64,000 nt of DNA, taken from Polyangium sp. y55x31. Lineage in GTDB: Bacteria; Myxococcota_A; Polyangia; Polyangiales; Polyangiaceae. A program made the position numbers and the translations under genes. Below the pieces are notes generated by a model. It made no database searches. It saw only the letters and a program-made list of their open reading frames with translations, and was not told where the DNA came from. Below are positions 8,828 to 16,263 of this stretch, piece after piece; position 1 is the first letter of the stretch, and every line of letters begins with the position of its first letter. The DNA lies in NCBI RefSeq assembly GCF_029946505.1, contig NZ_JARZHG010000012.1, forward strand, positions 124,001 to 188,000, given 5' to 3'.

Positions 8828-10081
8828 TCAGGGCGAGATATCCGGCCGCCGCGTGGTGATGCTGATTTGATTCGGGACTTCCTCCGTGAACCAGGCGACC
8901 GTGCTCGCCTCGGCGGATCCACCGCGCACGCGGGCGACACGAACCTCACTGTCGATCCCCCCGGCGGCGTAGGCGATCAGCGCATCGTCGCCGCAAATGC
9001 CGGGAGCCGCGCTGATCGACGACGGGAAATGAGCCGTCGGATCGATCGGAAGAGGCTCGCCCCAGCCCGTGCCGGGCACGTAGCGAATGGCGGAGAGCAG
9101 GCCCGACGTCTGGAGGACGCCCACGATCACGTCGCCCGCGGGGGTCGCGGTGACGGCGAGGTCGAGGCTCTGCTCCGCCAAGGTAATGCTCTCCGGCGCG
9201 GACCAGACCCCCGCGTGGAGCCACGTCGCCGCAAGGGTGACGTAATTTTCGTAGTACACGACGACCACGTCATCGTTCGGCAACGCGACGGCGCGCGGGG
9301 GCGTGACGGGAATCTCCTGCTGGAAAACACTGATTTCGTCGCGGCAATGCATATCCGTCCAGCTTCCGCCGTCCGCCCAGAAGATCTCCGTGTCGCAGAG
9401 CTCGTGCTGGGGGCCGGTACCGACACCGAGGACGGTGCTCGACGCCACCCTTTTGACAGCCGAGGTCAGGTCGAACGGCGCCGGTTTGGGATAGGAAATC
9501 CAGTCGAACGCGTCCGGATCGAAATAGGCGAGGACCGATCCTTCACCGGTATTGCCGAGAAGCAAGGAGCGTCCGACCGTGACGACCTGGCTCCACGGCT
9601 GCGGGGACCAGCCGTTGACGTCGTGGAGGTCGAAGCTCGTGCCATCGGAGGTCGACACGAAATGGCTCTGCGCGGAGCCCTGGCTCTGCTCGGTCCAGAA
9701 CACGCCGAGGTGTTCATAAACGTCCACGTAAGTCGTGAGCCAAACCGGATCCGCAATCGGATATGTGTTCTTGGTCCACGTGCCCTCGTGCTCGACGGCG
9801 ACGAGGCCGGTTCCGTAGCCCATGGCCGCGACAATCGCACCCTCGCCCGGCGCGCAGGTGGGCGCGGGGAGGCTGCCACCGCTGCCACCGCTGCCGCCGC
9901 TGCCGCCGCCGCCGACGGATGACGACGACACGCTCGCGTCTCCGCTCGACGCGCTGGACGCGCTGCTCCCACCCCCCGCGCCCGTCGCCTCGACCTCGAC
10001 CTCGCTCCCACACGCCGCGAGCGCGGCCACGAACGCGCCTGCCGCGATTGCGCGCCTCTGGGCGCTCACGATCTCGAACAT
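8828..10081 (-). CDS. Secreted lipoprotein with BNR/propeller-like repeats
   Basis: A 417-residue exported lipoprotein. The N-terminus has a signal ending AALAAC (Cys near residue 24), then a long Ser/Gly linker (SSASSASSGDASVSSSS, GGSGGSGG) up to about residue 72. The rest has repeated Trp/Gly/Asp-rich blade-like segments (GTWTKNTYPIADPVW, GSWTDMHCRDE, GVWSAPESITLAE, GTGWGEPLPID), as in BNR/Asp-box or sialidase-fold propellers, but without recognisable catalytic residues. The ATG at 10081 is preceded by GGAGGAGAG. Surface-exposed binding or structural role is inferred; function unknown. Confidence 0.75.
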   Translation of the reverse strand: MFEIVSAQRRAIAAGAFVAALAACGSEVEVEATGAGGGSSASSASSGDASVSSSSVGGGGSGGSGGSGGSLPAPTCAPGEGAIVAAMGYGTGLVAVEHEGTWTKNTYPIADPVWLTTYVDVYEHLGVFWTEQSQGSAQSHFVSTSDGTSFDLHDVNGWSPQPWSQVVTVGRSLLLGNTGEGSVLAYFDPDAFDWISYPKPAPFDLTSAVKRVASSTVLGVGTGPQHELCDTEIFWADGGSWTDMHCRDEISVFQQEIPVTPPRAVALPNDDVVVVYYENYVTLAATWLHAGVWSAPESITLAEQSLDLAVTATPAGDVIVGVLQTSGLLSAIRYVPGTGWGEPLPIDPTAHFPSSISAAPGICGDDALIAYAAGGIDSEVRVARVRGGSAEASTVAWFTEEVPNQISITTRRPDISP

Positions 10082-10173
10082 GACGTCTCTCCTCCGTTCG
10101 CCCGCCCTGGTCGAGCAGGCACGGCGAGGGTGGACGTCCGGCGCCGGCCACGCACCTTAAAGCGGATTAAATC

Positions 10174-11334
10174 TCACCTCCATCGGAGAACAAGGGCTCC
10201 GCTCTCGTCGAGATCCACCTGCGCGCCGAAGCCCCGGCTGATCTGGCTGAGGGTACCGCGCAGCCAAAGCGCAGCGCTTTGGCTGGCCCGATGCAGCGTG
10301 AAACGTCGAATCTGCATCGGCGTCATGCGCAGGCTCGCGAGCTCGCCCGTGGATGGATCCACGACGGGAAAGTACATCAGGGCCAGATCCCCCCGGAAAG
10401 ACGCGTGCCCCGCGATTCCCTCGTAGTCGTTGAGGAAATCACCACAGCCGTAGAGAGTGAGCTTGTTCCTGTAGACCTCGATGGGCCGCACGTGGTGCGA
10501 GGAGTGCCCGTGGACGAGATCGATGCCTCCATCGATGAGCGCATGCGCGAAGCGGACGTGCTCCTCCGGGACGTCGTACCCCCAGTTGCTCCCCCAATGG
10601 ATGGACGCGACGACGACGTCCCCTGCCCGTTTGATGCGACAAACCCGGTCCGTTATTTCGCGCGCGGTCGCCTCCGACAGGTCGGCGAGCCGATCGATCC
10701 CCGGAGAATCGTGGGTCGCGGCCCAGCTCGCGGGAATGCCGCTCGACTCCGTCCCGCAGGCGAGCACGAGGAGCCTGCCACCTCCGCCGAGCGGGAGGAC
10801 CGCGGGCGCGCGCGCCTCGTTCAGGTTTTCCCCCGCGCCGGCGACCTTCAGATCCGCCTGCTTCAGCGTCTCCAGCGTTTCGACGAGCCCCGAGGCGCCG
10901 AAGTCGAGCACGTGGTTGTTCGCGAGGACGCAGACGTCGATCCCGGCGGCCGCGAGGCACGGGATGTTCTCCGGGTGCATCCGATAATTGATGCCCTTGC
11001 CTTCCCAGTACGCGTCACTTCGCGTGACGCTGGTCTCCAGGTTGATGATCCGCGCCGCGGGGGCCACCCGCTCGAGCTCGGAGAGGGCGTCCCCCCAGAC
11101 ATACGAAAATGCGACGGGCCGCTGGATCGGGCCGTTCGTTTCCTCCGCCATCGTGATGTAGGCCCTGGCATCCCGTATGTGCGGCTCGAAAAGGGTCGGC
11201 TCGCTCGGGTGTGGCAGCGCTTGATCGATGCCTCGCCCGGTCATGACGTCTCCGCACAGAAACAATGTGAGGAGCTCGCCCGGCAGAGAATGGCCTGGCC
11301 CTCGCGGATGCATCCACGGCGCCGCCTGGTGCAT
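10174..11334 (-). CDS. CapA/PgsA-type metallophosphatase-like protein
   Basis: A 386-residue member of the CapA family (poly-gamma-glutamate capsule synthesis proteins with a calcineurin-like fold). Recognisable family motifs are LFLCGDVMTGRG at the start of the domain, IINLETSVT, LANNHVLDFG, VVASIHWGSNWGY and LVHGHSSHHVRPIEVY, which carry the His/Asp/Asn metal ligands. No signal peptide is apparent with this start. The ATG at 11334 is chosen because AGGAG lies 4 bases upstream; the frame continues open to 11490 with Arg-rich sequence that looks non-coding. No capB/capC partner is nearby, so a capsule role is not supported; a general phosphoesterase-like role is as likely. Confidence 0.85.
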   Translation of the reverse strand: MHQAAPWMHPRGPGHSLPGELLTLFLCGDVMTGRGIDQALPHPSEPTLFEPHIRDARAYITMAEETNGPIQRPVAFSYVWGDALSELERVAPAARIINLETSVTRSDAYWEGKGINYRMHPENIPCLAAAGIDVCVLANNHVLDFGASGLVETLETLKQADLKVAGAGENLNEARAPAVLPLGGGGRLLVLACGTESSGIPASWAATHDSPGIDRLADLSEATAREITDRVCRIKRAGDVVVASIHWGSNWGYDVPEEHVRFAHALIDGGIDLVHGHSSHHVRPIEVYRNKLTLYGCGDFLNDYEGIAGHASFRGDLALMYFPVVDPSTGELASLRMTPMQIRRFTLHRASQSAALWLRGTLSQISRGFGAQVDLDESGALVLRWR

Positions 11335-11519
11335 CGCGCTCCTGCTGTCCAGGGTGCCCCGCGCAGCACGAGAGGGCCGCTGCACGGAACGCCTGTTCGC
11401 GCGATCCGCTCGCCGGCGCCGGAGCGCGACCGGCAGGATCGTCGGGATGGCTTCATTCGCGCGGCGCTTCGAGTAGCGCGCGGCGACCATCCCACGGTAA
11501 GCTCGCGGAACGATTTCGC

Positions 11520-12620
11520 ATGAGTCACCCCACGATCGACATCGACAAAATCCGCAAAAGACCGGGCATGTTCATCGGCGATGTCCATGACGGCAGCGGC
11601 TTGACGCACATGCTCTGGGAGTTACTCGCGAACGCGCTCGACGAGCACGTCCGCGGTACCTGTAAGACGGTCTCGATCTCGATCCGTGAAAACGGCTCGG
11701 TCACCATCCAGGACGACGGTCGCGGGATTCCGACGCATGACCTCGACGGCGTTCCCTTCGTCCAGAAAGCGCTCACGTCGTGGCATGGAACGCCAACGTT
11801 CGACGGGCACGCACCCCACGAACACGTCGGCGGCCATGGCGTCGGGATGTTCGCGGTGAACGCCTTGTCCTCCTGGCTCGAACTGGAGATTTTTCGAGAA
11901 GGCACGCATTACAGGCAACGCTACGAACGTGGCGTGCCGTGTGGCCCCCTCGAAGCCGTAGAATCGACCCATCGAACCGGGACGACGATCACCTTCCTTC
12001 CCGACCCCACGATTTTCTCGGACCCCTGGTTCAACGCCGGCACCATCACCGCCCGGCTGCAAGAACTCGCATACCTCGTCCCTTCCCTGAAGCTCTCCTT
12101 CGCGGACCACCGCAAACACGAGTTCCACGAGCCACGCGGCCTTCGCGCATTCGTGGAGAGGACGCGCCATCCGGGCATGCCCATTCCCGGCACCTTGACG
12201 GTCGAGGAGCGCGTCGGTGAGATCTTGGTCGAGGCCGCCATGAATTGGCGGGACGGTCCATGGTCTTCGTCTTCGATCGACAGCTACGCCAACATTGAAC
12301 GAACGACGGACGGCGGAACCCATGTGCAAGGTCTCTTGACCGGCCTGGCGCTCGGACTCCGGGACGTCGAGGGGTCGCGCGTGCGCAAGCGACCGCTGAA
12401 GCAGCTACGCGGAATCGTCTCCCGAGGTCTCCATGCCGTCGTGTGTGTACGGCTTCGCGACCCGACATTCGACGCCCCCACGAAGAGCAGACTCATGACG
12501 TCGGCGGTCGCAAAGGCCGTTTCCGGGGTGGTGCGCCGCGCTTTCGTGGCCGAGCTCCAGAACAACTTGGAGCTGCGTCGACATTGTATTCGCCTGATCG
12601 ACGGAGAGCTCGCCCCCTGA
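11520..12620 (+). CDS. Stand-alone GyrB/ParE-like ATPase and transducer module (no Toprim)
   Basis: A 366-residue protein matching the N-terminal 43-kDa part of GyrB (whole GyrB is about 800). RKRPGMFIGDVHDGSGLTHM, the GHKL box with Glu34, Asn38 and Asp41 (WELLANALDE), QDDGRGIP with Asp65, the G-loop GGHGVG (104-109) and RTGTTITFLPD are all conserved, as is the transducer-domain Lys322 (PTK where gyrase has QTK). The GGKF lysine of gyrase is replaced by a GTPTF context. The frame ends at a stop soon after the transducer domain; downstream sequence holds no Toprim (EGDSA) region, so this is not a simple nonsense break that I can see. It diverges from the CapA-like gene. Role unknown; ATP-driven dimerisation clamp is the likely biochemical property. 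Confidence 0.88.
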   Translation: MSHPTIDIDKIRKRPGMFIGDVHDGSGLTHMLWELLANALDEHVRGTCKTVSISIRENGSVTIQDDGRGIPTHDLDGVPFVQKALTSWHGTPTFDGHAPHEHVGGHGVGMFAVNALSSWLELEIFREGTHYRQRYERGVPCGPLEAVESTHRTGTTITFLPDPTIFSDPWFNAGTITARLQELAYLVPSLKLSFADHRKHEFHEPRGLRAFVERTRHPGMPIPGTLTVEERVGEILVEAAMNWRDGPWSSSSIDSYANIERTTDGGTHVQGLLTGLALGLRDVEGSRVRKRPLKQLRGIVSRGLHAVVCVRLRDPTFDAPTKSRLMTSAVAKAVSGVVRRAFVAELQNNLELRRHCIRLIDGELAP

Positions 12621-12913
12621 GGAAAGGGCCCCCGCGGGAGAGGCAGAGCAGGCGCTCGATATCGCGACCGGGGATGTGACCTGCAACAGCGGCTGGCTTG
12701 GCGAGGGCAATGCCTTCGGCCCGGGCGGCAACACGACCCCCGGCCTCCTGCCCCGGCCTGCCTCTCGTCCCCCCTCCCCCGTCGCCCCCTATCGCGTTCC
12801 GTTGGATGCCGCCGCGCCGCCGCGCGGTAAATGGCCTTTTCTAACCGTGTTTCCGATTTGTTTCGCAGGAGCAACGTGATAGTGCCGATCTCGTTATGCC
12901 ATAGGGAGGTCTC
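12621..12913. other. Intergenic region upstream of the CBM3-like gene
   Basis: About 290 bases with no credible gene. The part near 12826-12843 reads GGTAAATGGCCTTTTCTA, which shares its left half with the glucan-locus operator motif but not its right half. GGGAGG at 12903-12908 is the ribosome binding site of the following gene. No terminator hairpin was evident after the GyrB-like gene. Confidence 0.4.
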
Positions 12914-13798
12914 ATGAATTCTCGCACGAGCCGTGCCTTTCACGTCCTCCACGCTTCTGCCCGAACGAGATCGAGTATGCAATGCGTCACGCTCCTGCTG
13001 ACGTCGGCGCTCCTTCTCGCGAGCTGTGCCGAGGGGCTCACGAGCGAGCCCGACCAAAACACCGGCGCTGGAGCTGGGACCGGCTCCGGCGGCGCGGGAG
13101 GCACCGGTCAGGGAGGGGCGTCGAATTCGTCGAGCTCGTCCGCGTCATCGAGCTCCTCTGCGTCATCGAGCTCGTCCGCGTCATCGAGCTCCTCTGCGTC
13201 ATCGAGTTCTTCCGCATCGTCCGGCGCGGGGGGGAGTGGCGGCGCCGGCGGCGCCGGCGGCGCTGGCGGCAGCGGCGGCAGCGGCGGCAGCGGTGGCGGT
13301 GGCGGCGGCCCGACGGGCATGGTGGTTCAGTACAAGGTGGAGATCAACGCCACCGCGACGTCGGCCATCGGTTCCCAGTTCTGGATCGTCAACAATGGCA
13401 GCGATCCGGTGAACCTCAGTGATCTGACGCTTCGTTATTACATGACCAATGAAGTCGCTGCCACGCTCATCAAGACCGTCAACTGGGCCAATGTCGGCGC
13501 CGTGGGCGGCCCCAACGCGGGATTCCCCACGGGCAACATCGGCGTCGCCGTGACGCCGATGCCCATGCCCGCGCCGTCCGCCGACACCTACATCGAATTC
13601 AACTTCGCTGGCGGCAACGACGTGCTGGCTCCCGGCAACCGCCTGCAGTTCTCCTGGACCGTTCAGAACTTCATGTCGCAATCGTTCGATCAGCCCGGGG
13701 ACTACTCCTTCAACGCCGCGGCCTCGCAGCAGATGGACTGGCAGAACGTGGTCCTCATGTACCAGGGGCAGTCGGTGGTGTGGGGCATCGAGCCCTGA
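12914..13798 (+). CDS. Lipoprotein with C-terminal CBM3-like cellulose-binding domain
   Basis: A 294-residue product. After a basic N-region comes a signal SMQCVTLLLTSALLLASC with lipobox Cys near 38, a Gly-rich stretch, a Ser/Ala repeat (SSSSSA units) and a poly-Gly linker to about residue 133. The C-terminal 160 residues match family 3 carbohydrate-binding modules: VQYKVEINATATSA, FWIVNNGSDPVNLSDL, LRYYMTN, DTYIEFNFAGG, LAPGNRLQFSW, PGDYSFNAA and the closing VVWG. CBM3 modules bind crystalline cellulose or chitin. There is no catalytic domain, so it is probably a cell-surface adhesin for polysaccharide. GGGAGG precedes the ATG. Confidence 0.85.
   Translation: MNSRTSRAFHVLHASARTRSSMQCVTLLLTSALLLASCAEGLTSEPDQNTGAGAGTGSGGAGGTGQGGASNSSSSSASSSSSASSSSSASSSSSASSSSSASSGAGGSGGAGGAGGAGGSGGSGGSGGGGGGPTGMVVQYKVEINATATSAIGSQFWIVNNGSDPVNLSDLTLRYYMTNEVAATLIKTVNWANVGAVGGPNAGFPTGNIGVAVTPMPMPAPSADTYIEFNFAGGNDVLAPGNRLQFSWTVQNFMSQSFDQPGDYSFNAAASQQMDWQNVVLMYQGQSVVWGIEP
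13127..13216 (+). repeat. Five 18-bp tandem units coding the Ser/Ala linker
   Basis: Five in-frame 18-bp units lie at 13127, 13145, 13163, 13181 and 13199. Units 1 and 3 and units 2 and 4 are nearly identical, so a 36-bp higher-order period is visible; the fifth has drifted. The units encode SSSSSA-type blocks of the lipoprotein linker, and copy-number change would alter linker length without changing frame. Confidence 0.85.
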
Positions 13799-13820
13799 CG
13801 AGCGCGCCAAAAACCTCGTT

Positions 13821-13869
13821 TCACGGATATCTCTTCCCCGGACCATCGACGGGGAAGAGGTATCCGTGA
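13821..13869. terminator. Bidirectional terminator hairpin
   Basis: Inverted repeat of 20-base arms (13821-13840 and 13850-13869) around the 9-base loop GACCATCGA, with a single T/C difference that leaves a G-U or equivalent wobble. It sits exactly between two convergent genes (ends 13798 and 13886), so it most likely ends transcription from both sides. No U-rich tail is needed on either strand for this call, but its absence means termination strength is uncertain. Confidence 0.75.
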
Positions 13870-13885
13870 GCGGGTCTCGCTTTGC

Positions 13886-14938
13886 TTACTTGGGGACTTC
13901 CGGCCCGCAATCCACGAACGAGAGGTTCGTGTCGATGCGGAACGTCGACTCGGGCGTGTGTCGCTCCGCGTGGAACAGGTCGAGCGAGTAGACGTTGCCT
14001 TTCACGATGCCGAGCTGCTCGGCGGACGCGTCGAGGACGACCGAGGTCGATCCTTTCGGGTGAAGCCCACCCAGATCGACGGCGAGGTGGCCGTTGATGA
14101 AGACCCACACATCGTCGTCCCCTTCGAACAGGAAGGTCTCGCCGCCCTTGTATTGAAACCGCGTGTGCAGCTCCGTGGTGAAGCTGAAGTTGCGGATGAC
14201 GCCGGCTTTGTCGACGCCCGAGTTGCCCCAGCCCGCGTCATCGAGCGGAAAGAAGGACAAGCTCTGGAACGTGAAGAGCCCTCCCGGCTGCGGCGCGAGC
14301 CAGAGCTGGAGCAGGTAGGGCTTGTTCACGTTCGACGTGTCGCGATACCACTGGTCGAAGTTTGCCTTCGTCGTCGTCTCGGGCCCGAAAGGACACGTCG
14401 GCGGCGGGGCCGAGTTCCCTTCCTCGCACTTCGAGGCGTAGACGGGCTTGTCATCGGCGCCGAGAATGGGCTCCACGAGGCCCTTCGTGATGTCGTTTCC
14501 GTACAAGGGCCCCTCGAAATCGGGGTGCCCGCCCGCCTCGCTCCTCCCTTTGAAGTCACGAACGACGGCCACCAGGACATTGCCGCACTCCACGTTGCCG
14601 CCCGGGGCTCCTCCTTCGCCGCCCGAACCCTCGCTCGTCGGCCCCCCGAGCTTGTAGCCTCCCACCTCGGTCGCGAGGAAGCCCGCGGGGAGCGTCTCGA
14701 TGATGCCGCCGCCGTCATCCGGTCCGGCATCGGGTATGTTGAATCCCCCCACGCCGACGGAGATATCGCCTCCGGTCCCGCCGCTTCCGTCGCTGCCGCC
14801 CCCGCTGCCGCCGCTCCCGCCGCCGCCCGTGTTACTGCTGCTGCCACCGGCGCCGGTCGACGCGCTACACGCAACGCATGACAAAAGCCACGCATAGACG
14901 AGTATCCGCACGGGCAGCATTCGCTTGATCCGATCCAT
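13886..14938 (-). CDS. Fibro-slime domain lipoprotein
   Basis: A 350-residue exported protein. Signal VRILVYAWLLSCVAC with lipobox Cys, then a Gly/Ser linker to about residue 65. The domain of about 130-345 is the fibro-slime type (PA14-related) first named from Dictyostelium prestalk/slime proteins and Fibrobacter: LLQLWLAPQPGGLFTFQSLSFFPLD, FTTELHTRFQYKGGE, FEGDDDVWVFINGHLAVDLGGLH and YSLDLFHAERHTPESTFRI. The GDDDVWVFIN core is the hallmark. Likely a surface or matrix protein involved in adhesion to polysaccharide or slime. A paralogue diverges from it 246 bases away. Confidence 0.88.
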   Translation of the reverse strand: MDRIKRMLPVRILVYAWLLSCVACSASTGAGGSSSNTGGGGSGGSGGGSDGSGGTGGDISVGVGGFNIPDAGPDDGGGIIETLPAGFLATEVGGYKLGGPTSEGSGGEGGAPGGNVECGNVLVAVVRDFKGRSEAGGHPDFEGPLYGNDITKGLVEPILGADDKPVYASKCEEGNSAPPPTCPFGPETTTKANFDQWYRDTSNVNKPYLLQLWLAPQPGGLFTFQSLSFFPLDDAGWGNSGVDKAGVIRNFSFTTELHTRFQYKGGETFLFEGDDDVWVFINGHLAVDLGGLHPKGSTSVVLDASAEQLGIVKGNVYSLDLFHAERHTPESTFRIDTNLSFVDCGPEVPK

Positions 14939-15184
14939 GGTGTGGCCCCCGATCGTGTGGACTGTTCGACGAAACCTAACAACACGAGATGGCGGCCGTG
15001 ATCCATCAAATTCGTAGTCAATGGATCGGTTTTACCGCCGCGGCAGCGGCGATCCACCCATATGGGCTTTTTTCGCACCGTGCCGTCACGCAATGATGAC
15101 GCAATGCGGCGCCGGCACACGATAACATCGGTAAAAATGCATGCTGTACTGTGCACCCACCCGCGTTTGCTTTATCGTCGAGAC

Positions 15185-16183
15185 ATGCTTCGACGACCCT
15201 TCCTCTTCGCCTCTTTGAGTGTTGCAATTCTCGGCTCGATCGCCTGCAGCGCCGGCTCCGCCGGGCCCGGCGGCAGTGGTGGCAGCAGCGGCGGCAGTGG
15301 CGGCGCATCGAGCGGAGGCTCGGGCGGCGAGGGTGGTCTCATCCTCGCCGGCAGCGGAGGGAGCGGGGGCGGAGGCGGTCCGGACAAACCCCCGGCGAAG
15401 ATCGACGAGGTCTTGCCTCCCGGCTTCACCGCCGAGACGACGTACGGCGGATGGAAGATCCTCGGCCCGCTCGAGGATTTCAACGAGCCGAGCGAGAACG
15501 TCTGCGCCAACGTCCTGCGCGCCATCGCGCGCGACTTCACGCAGGCGCACATCGACTTCGGCCAGGAAAAACCCGCGTCGTGGACCGCGCCCGGCCTCTA
15601 CATGGGCCAGATCCTCCCGCTCCTCCCCGCCGACCGCAAGCCGGACGTGAACCCCGCGCGCACGCCGCTCGACGTGATCGAGGGCTTCGATGATTGGTAC
15701 AGGAACATCGACGGGGTGAACGTACCTTTCGTGATCGATCTGTGGCTGCAACCGGACCCGAACAAGGAGGGGTACTTCCTGTTCGACTCGAACAGCTTCT
15801 TCCCGCTCGACAAGTGGAACACCTCGCCGGGCGACGTGCAGATCGGCGGCAACGACGTCGGCCCCCACAACTTCCTGTTCACGATCGAGCTGCACACCGC
15901 CTTCGAGTACAAGGGCGGCGAGGTCTTCAATTTCCGCGGCGACGACGACGTGTTCGTCTTCATCAACGACAAGCTCGCGGTGGACATCGGAGGCATCCAC
16001 GGCCCGCTCGAGAGCAACGTGAACCTCGACTTACGCGCGGCCGATCTCGGGCTCACGGTGGGCAACGTCTACAAGCTCGATCTCTTCCAGGCCGAGAGAA
16101 ACCCGGGCGGCTCGAACTTCCGCATCGAGACGAGCCTCGATTTCCGGGCGTGTGGCCTCCTGCCGGAGGACGTCCCGAAGTGA
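15185..16183 (+). CDS. Fibro-slime domain lipoprotein (paralogue)
   Basis: A 332-residue product starting MLRRPFLFASLSVAILGSIAC (lipobox Cys 21), then a Gly/Ser linker to about residue 70. The C-terminal domain is a clear paralogue of the divergent neighbour: FVIDLWLQPDPNKEGYFLFDSNSFFPLD, FTIELHTAFEYKGGEVFNF, RGDDDVFVFINDKLAVDIGGIH and YKLDLFQAERNPGGSNFRI. The ATG at 15185 opens into the signal; the frame is open further upstream but not protein-like. The two genes share a 246-base divergent promoter region. Role as above; the next gene downstream starts a sugar-uptake operon with its own operator. Confidence 0.88.
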   Translation: MLRRPFLFASLSVAILGSIACSAGSAGPGGSGGSSGGSGGASSGGSGGEGGLILAGSGGSGGGGGPDKPPAKIDEVLPPGFTAETTYGGWKILGPLEDFNEPSENVCANVLRAIARDFTQAHIDFGQEKPASWTAPGLYMGQILPLLPADRKPDVNPARTPLDVIEGFDDWYRNIDGVNVPFVIDLWLQPDPNKEGYFLFDSNSFFPLDKWNTSPGDVQIGGNDVGPHNFLFTIELHTAFEYKGGEVFNFRGDDDVFVFINDKLAVDIGGIHGPLESNVNLDLRAADLGLTVGNVYKLDLFQAERNPGGSNFRIETSLDFRACGLLPEDVPK

Positions 16184-16194
16184 CCCGGTCCGCC

Positions 16195-16212
16195 GGTAAA
16201 TACTCCGATTTG
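16195..16212 (+). promoter_or_regulatory. Putative glucan-locus operator, site 1
   Basis: GGTAAATACTCCGATTTG, one of four copies of an 18-bp motif RGTAAAYRNNNNNATTTR in this window. Its 3' end overlaps TTGACC (16210-16215), which could serve as a -35 element, so a bound repressor would block the promoter of the fused transporter gene 52 bases downstream. The core is an inverted repeat AAAT-N6-ATTT, as expected for a dimeric regulator. Confidence 0.65.
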
Positions 16213-16263
16213 ACCCAGTTTTCGATTGTCTTGCCGACCTCTGCGTGGCTAAAGTCCCACGCC

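Noticed and set aside
11520-12620. Reading this gene as gyrB or parE itself
   Set aside because: No Toprim domain in the protein or in the following sequence; length is less than half of gyrase B.
15019-15147. Further copies of the glucan operator near the fibro-slime genes (15019-15036 minus, 15130-15147 plus) and at 12826-12843
   Set aside because: They keep the GGTAAA left half but miss the ATTTR right half at the required spacing, so they are not counted as sites.
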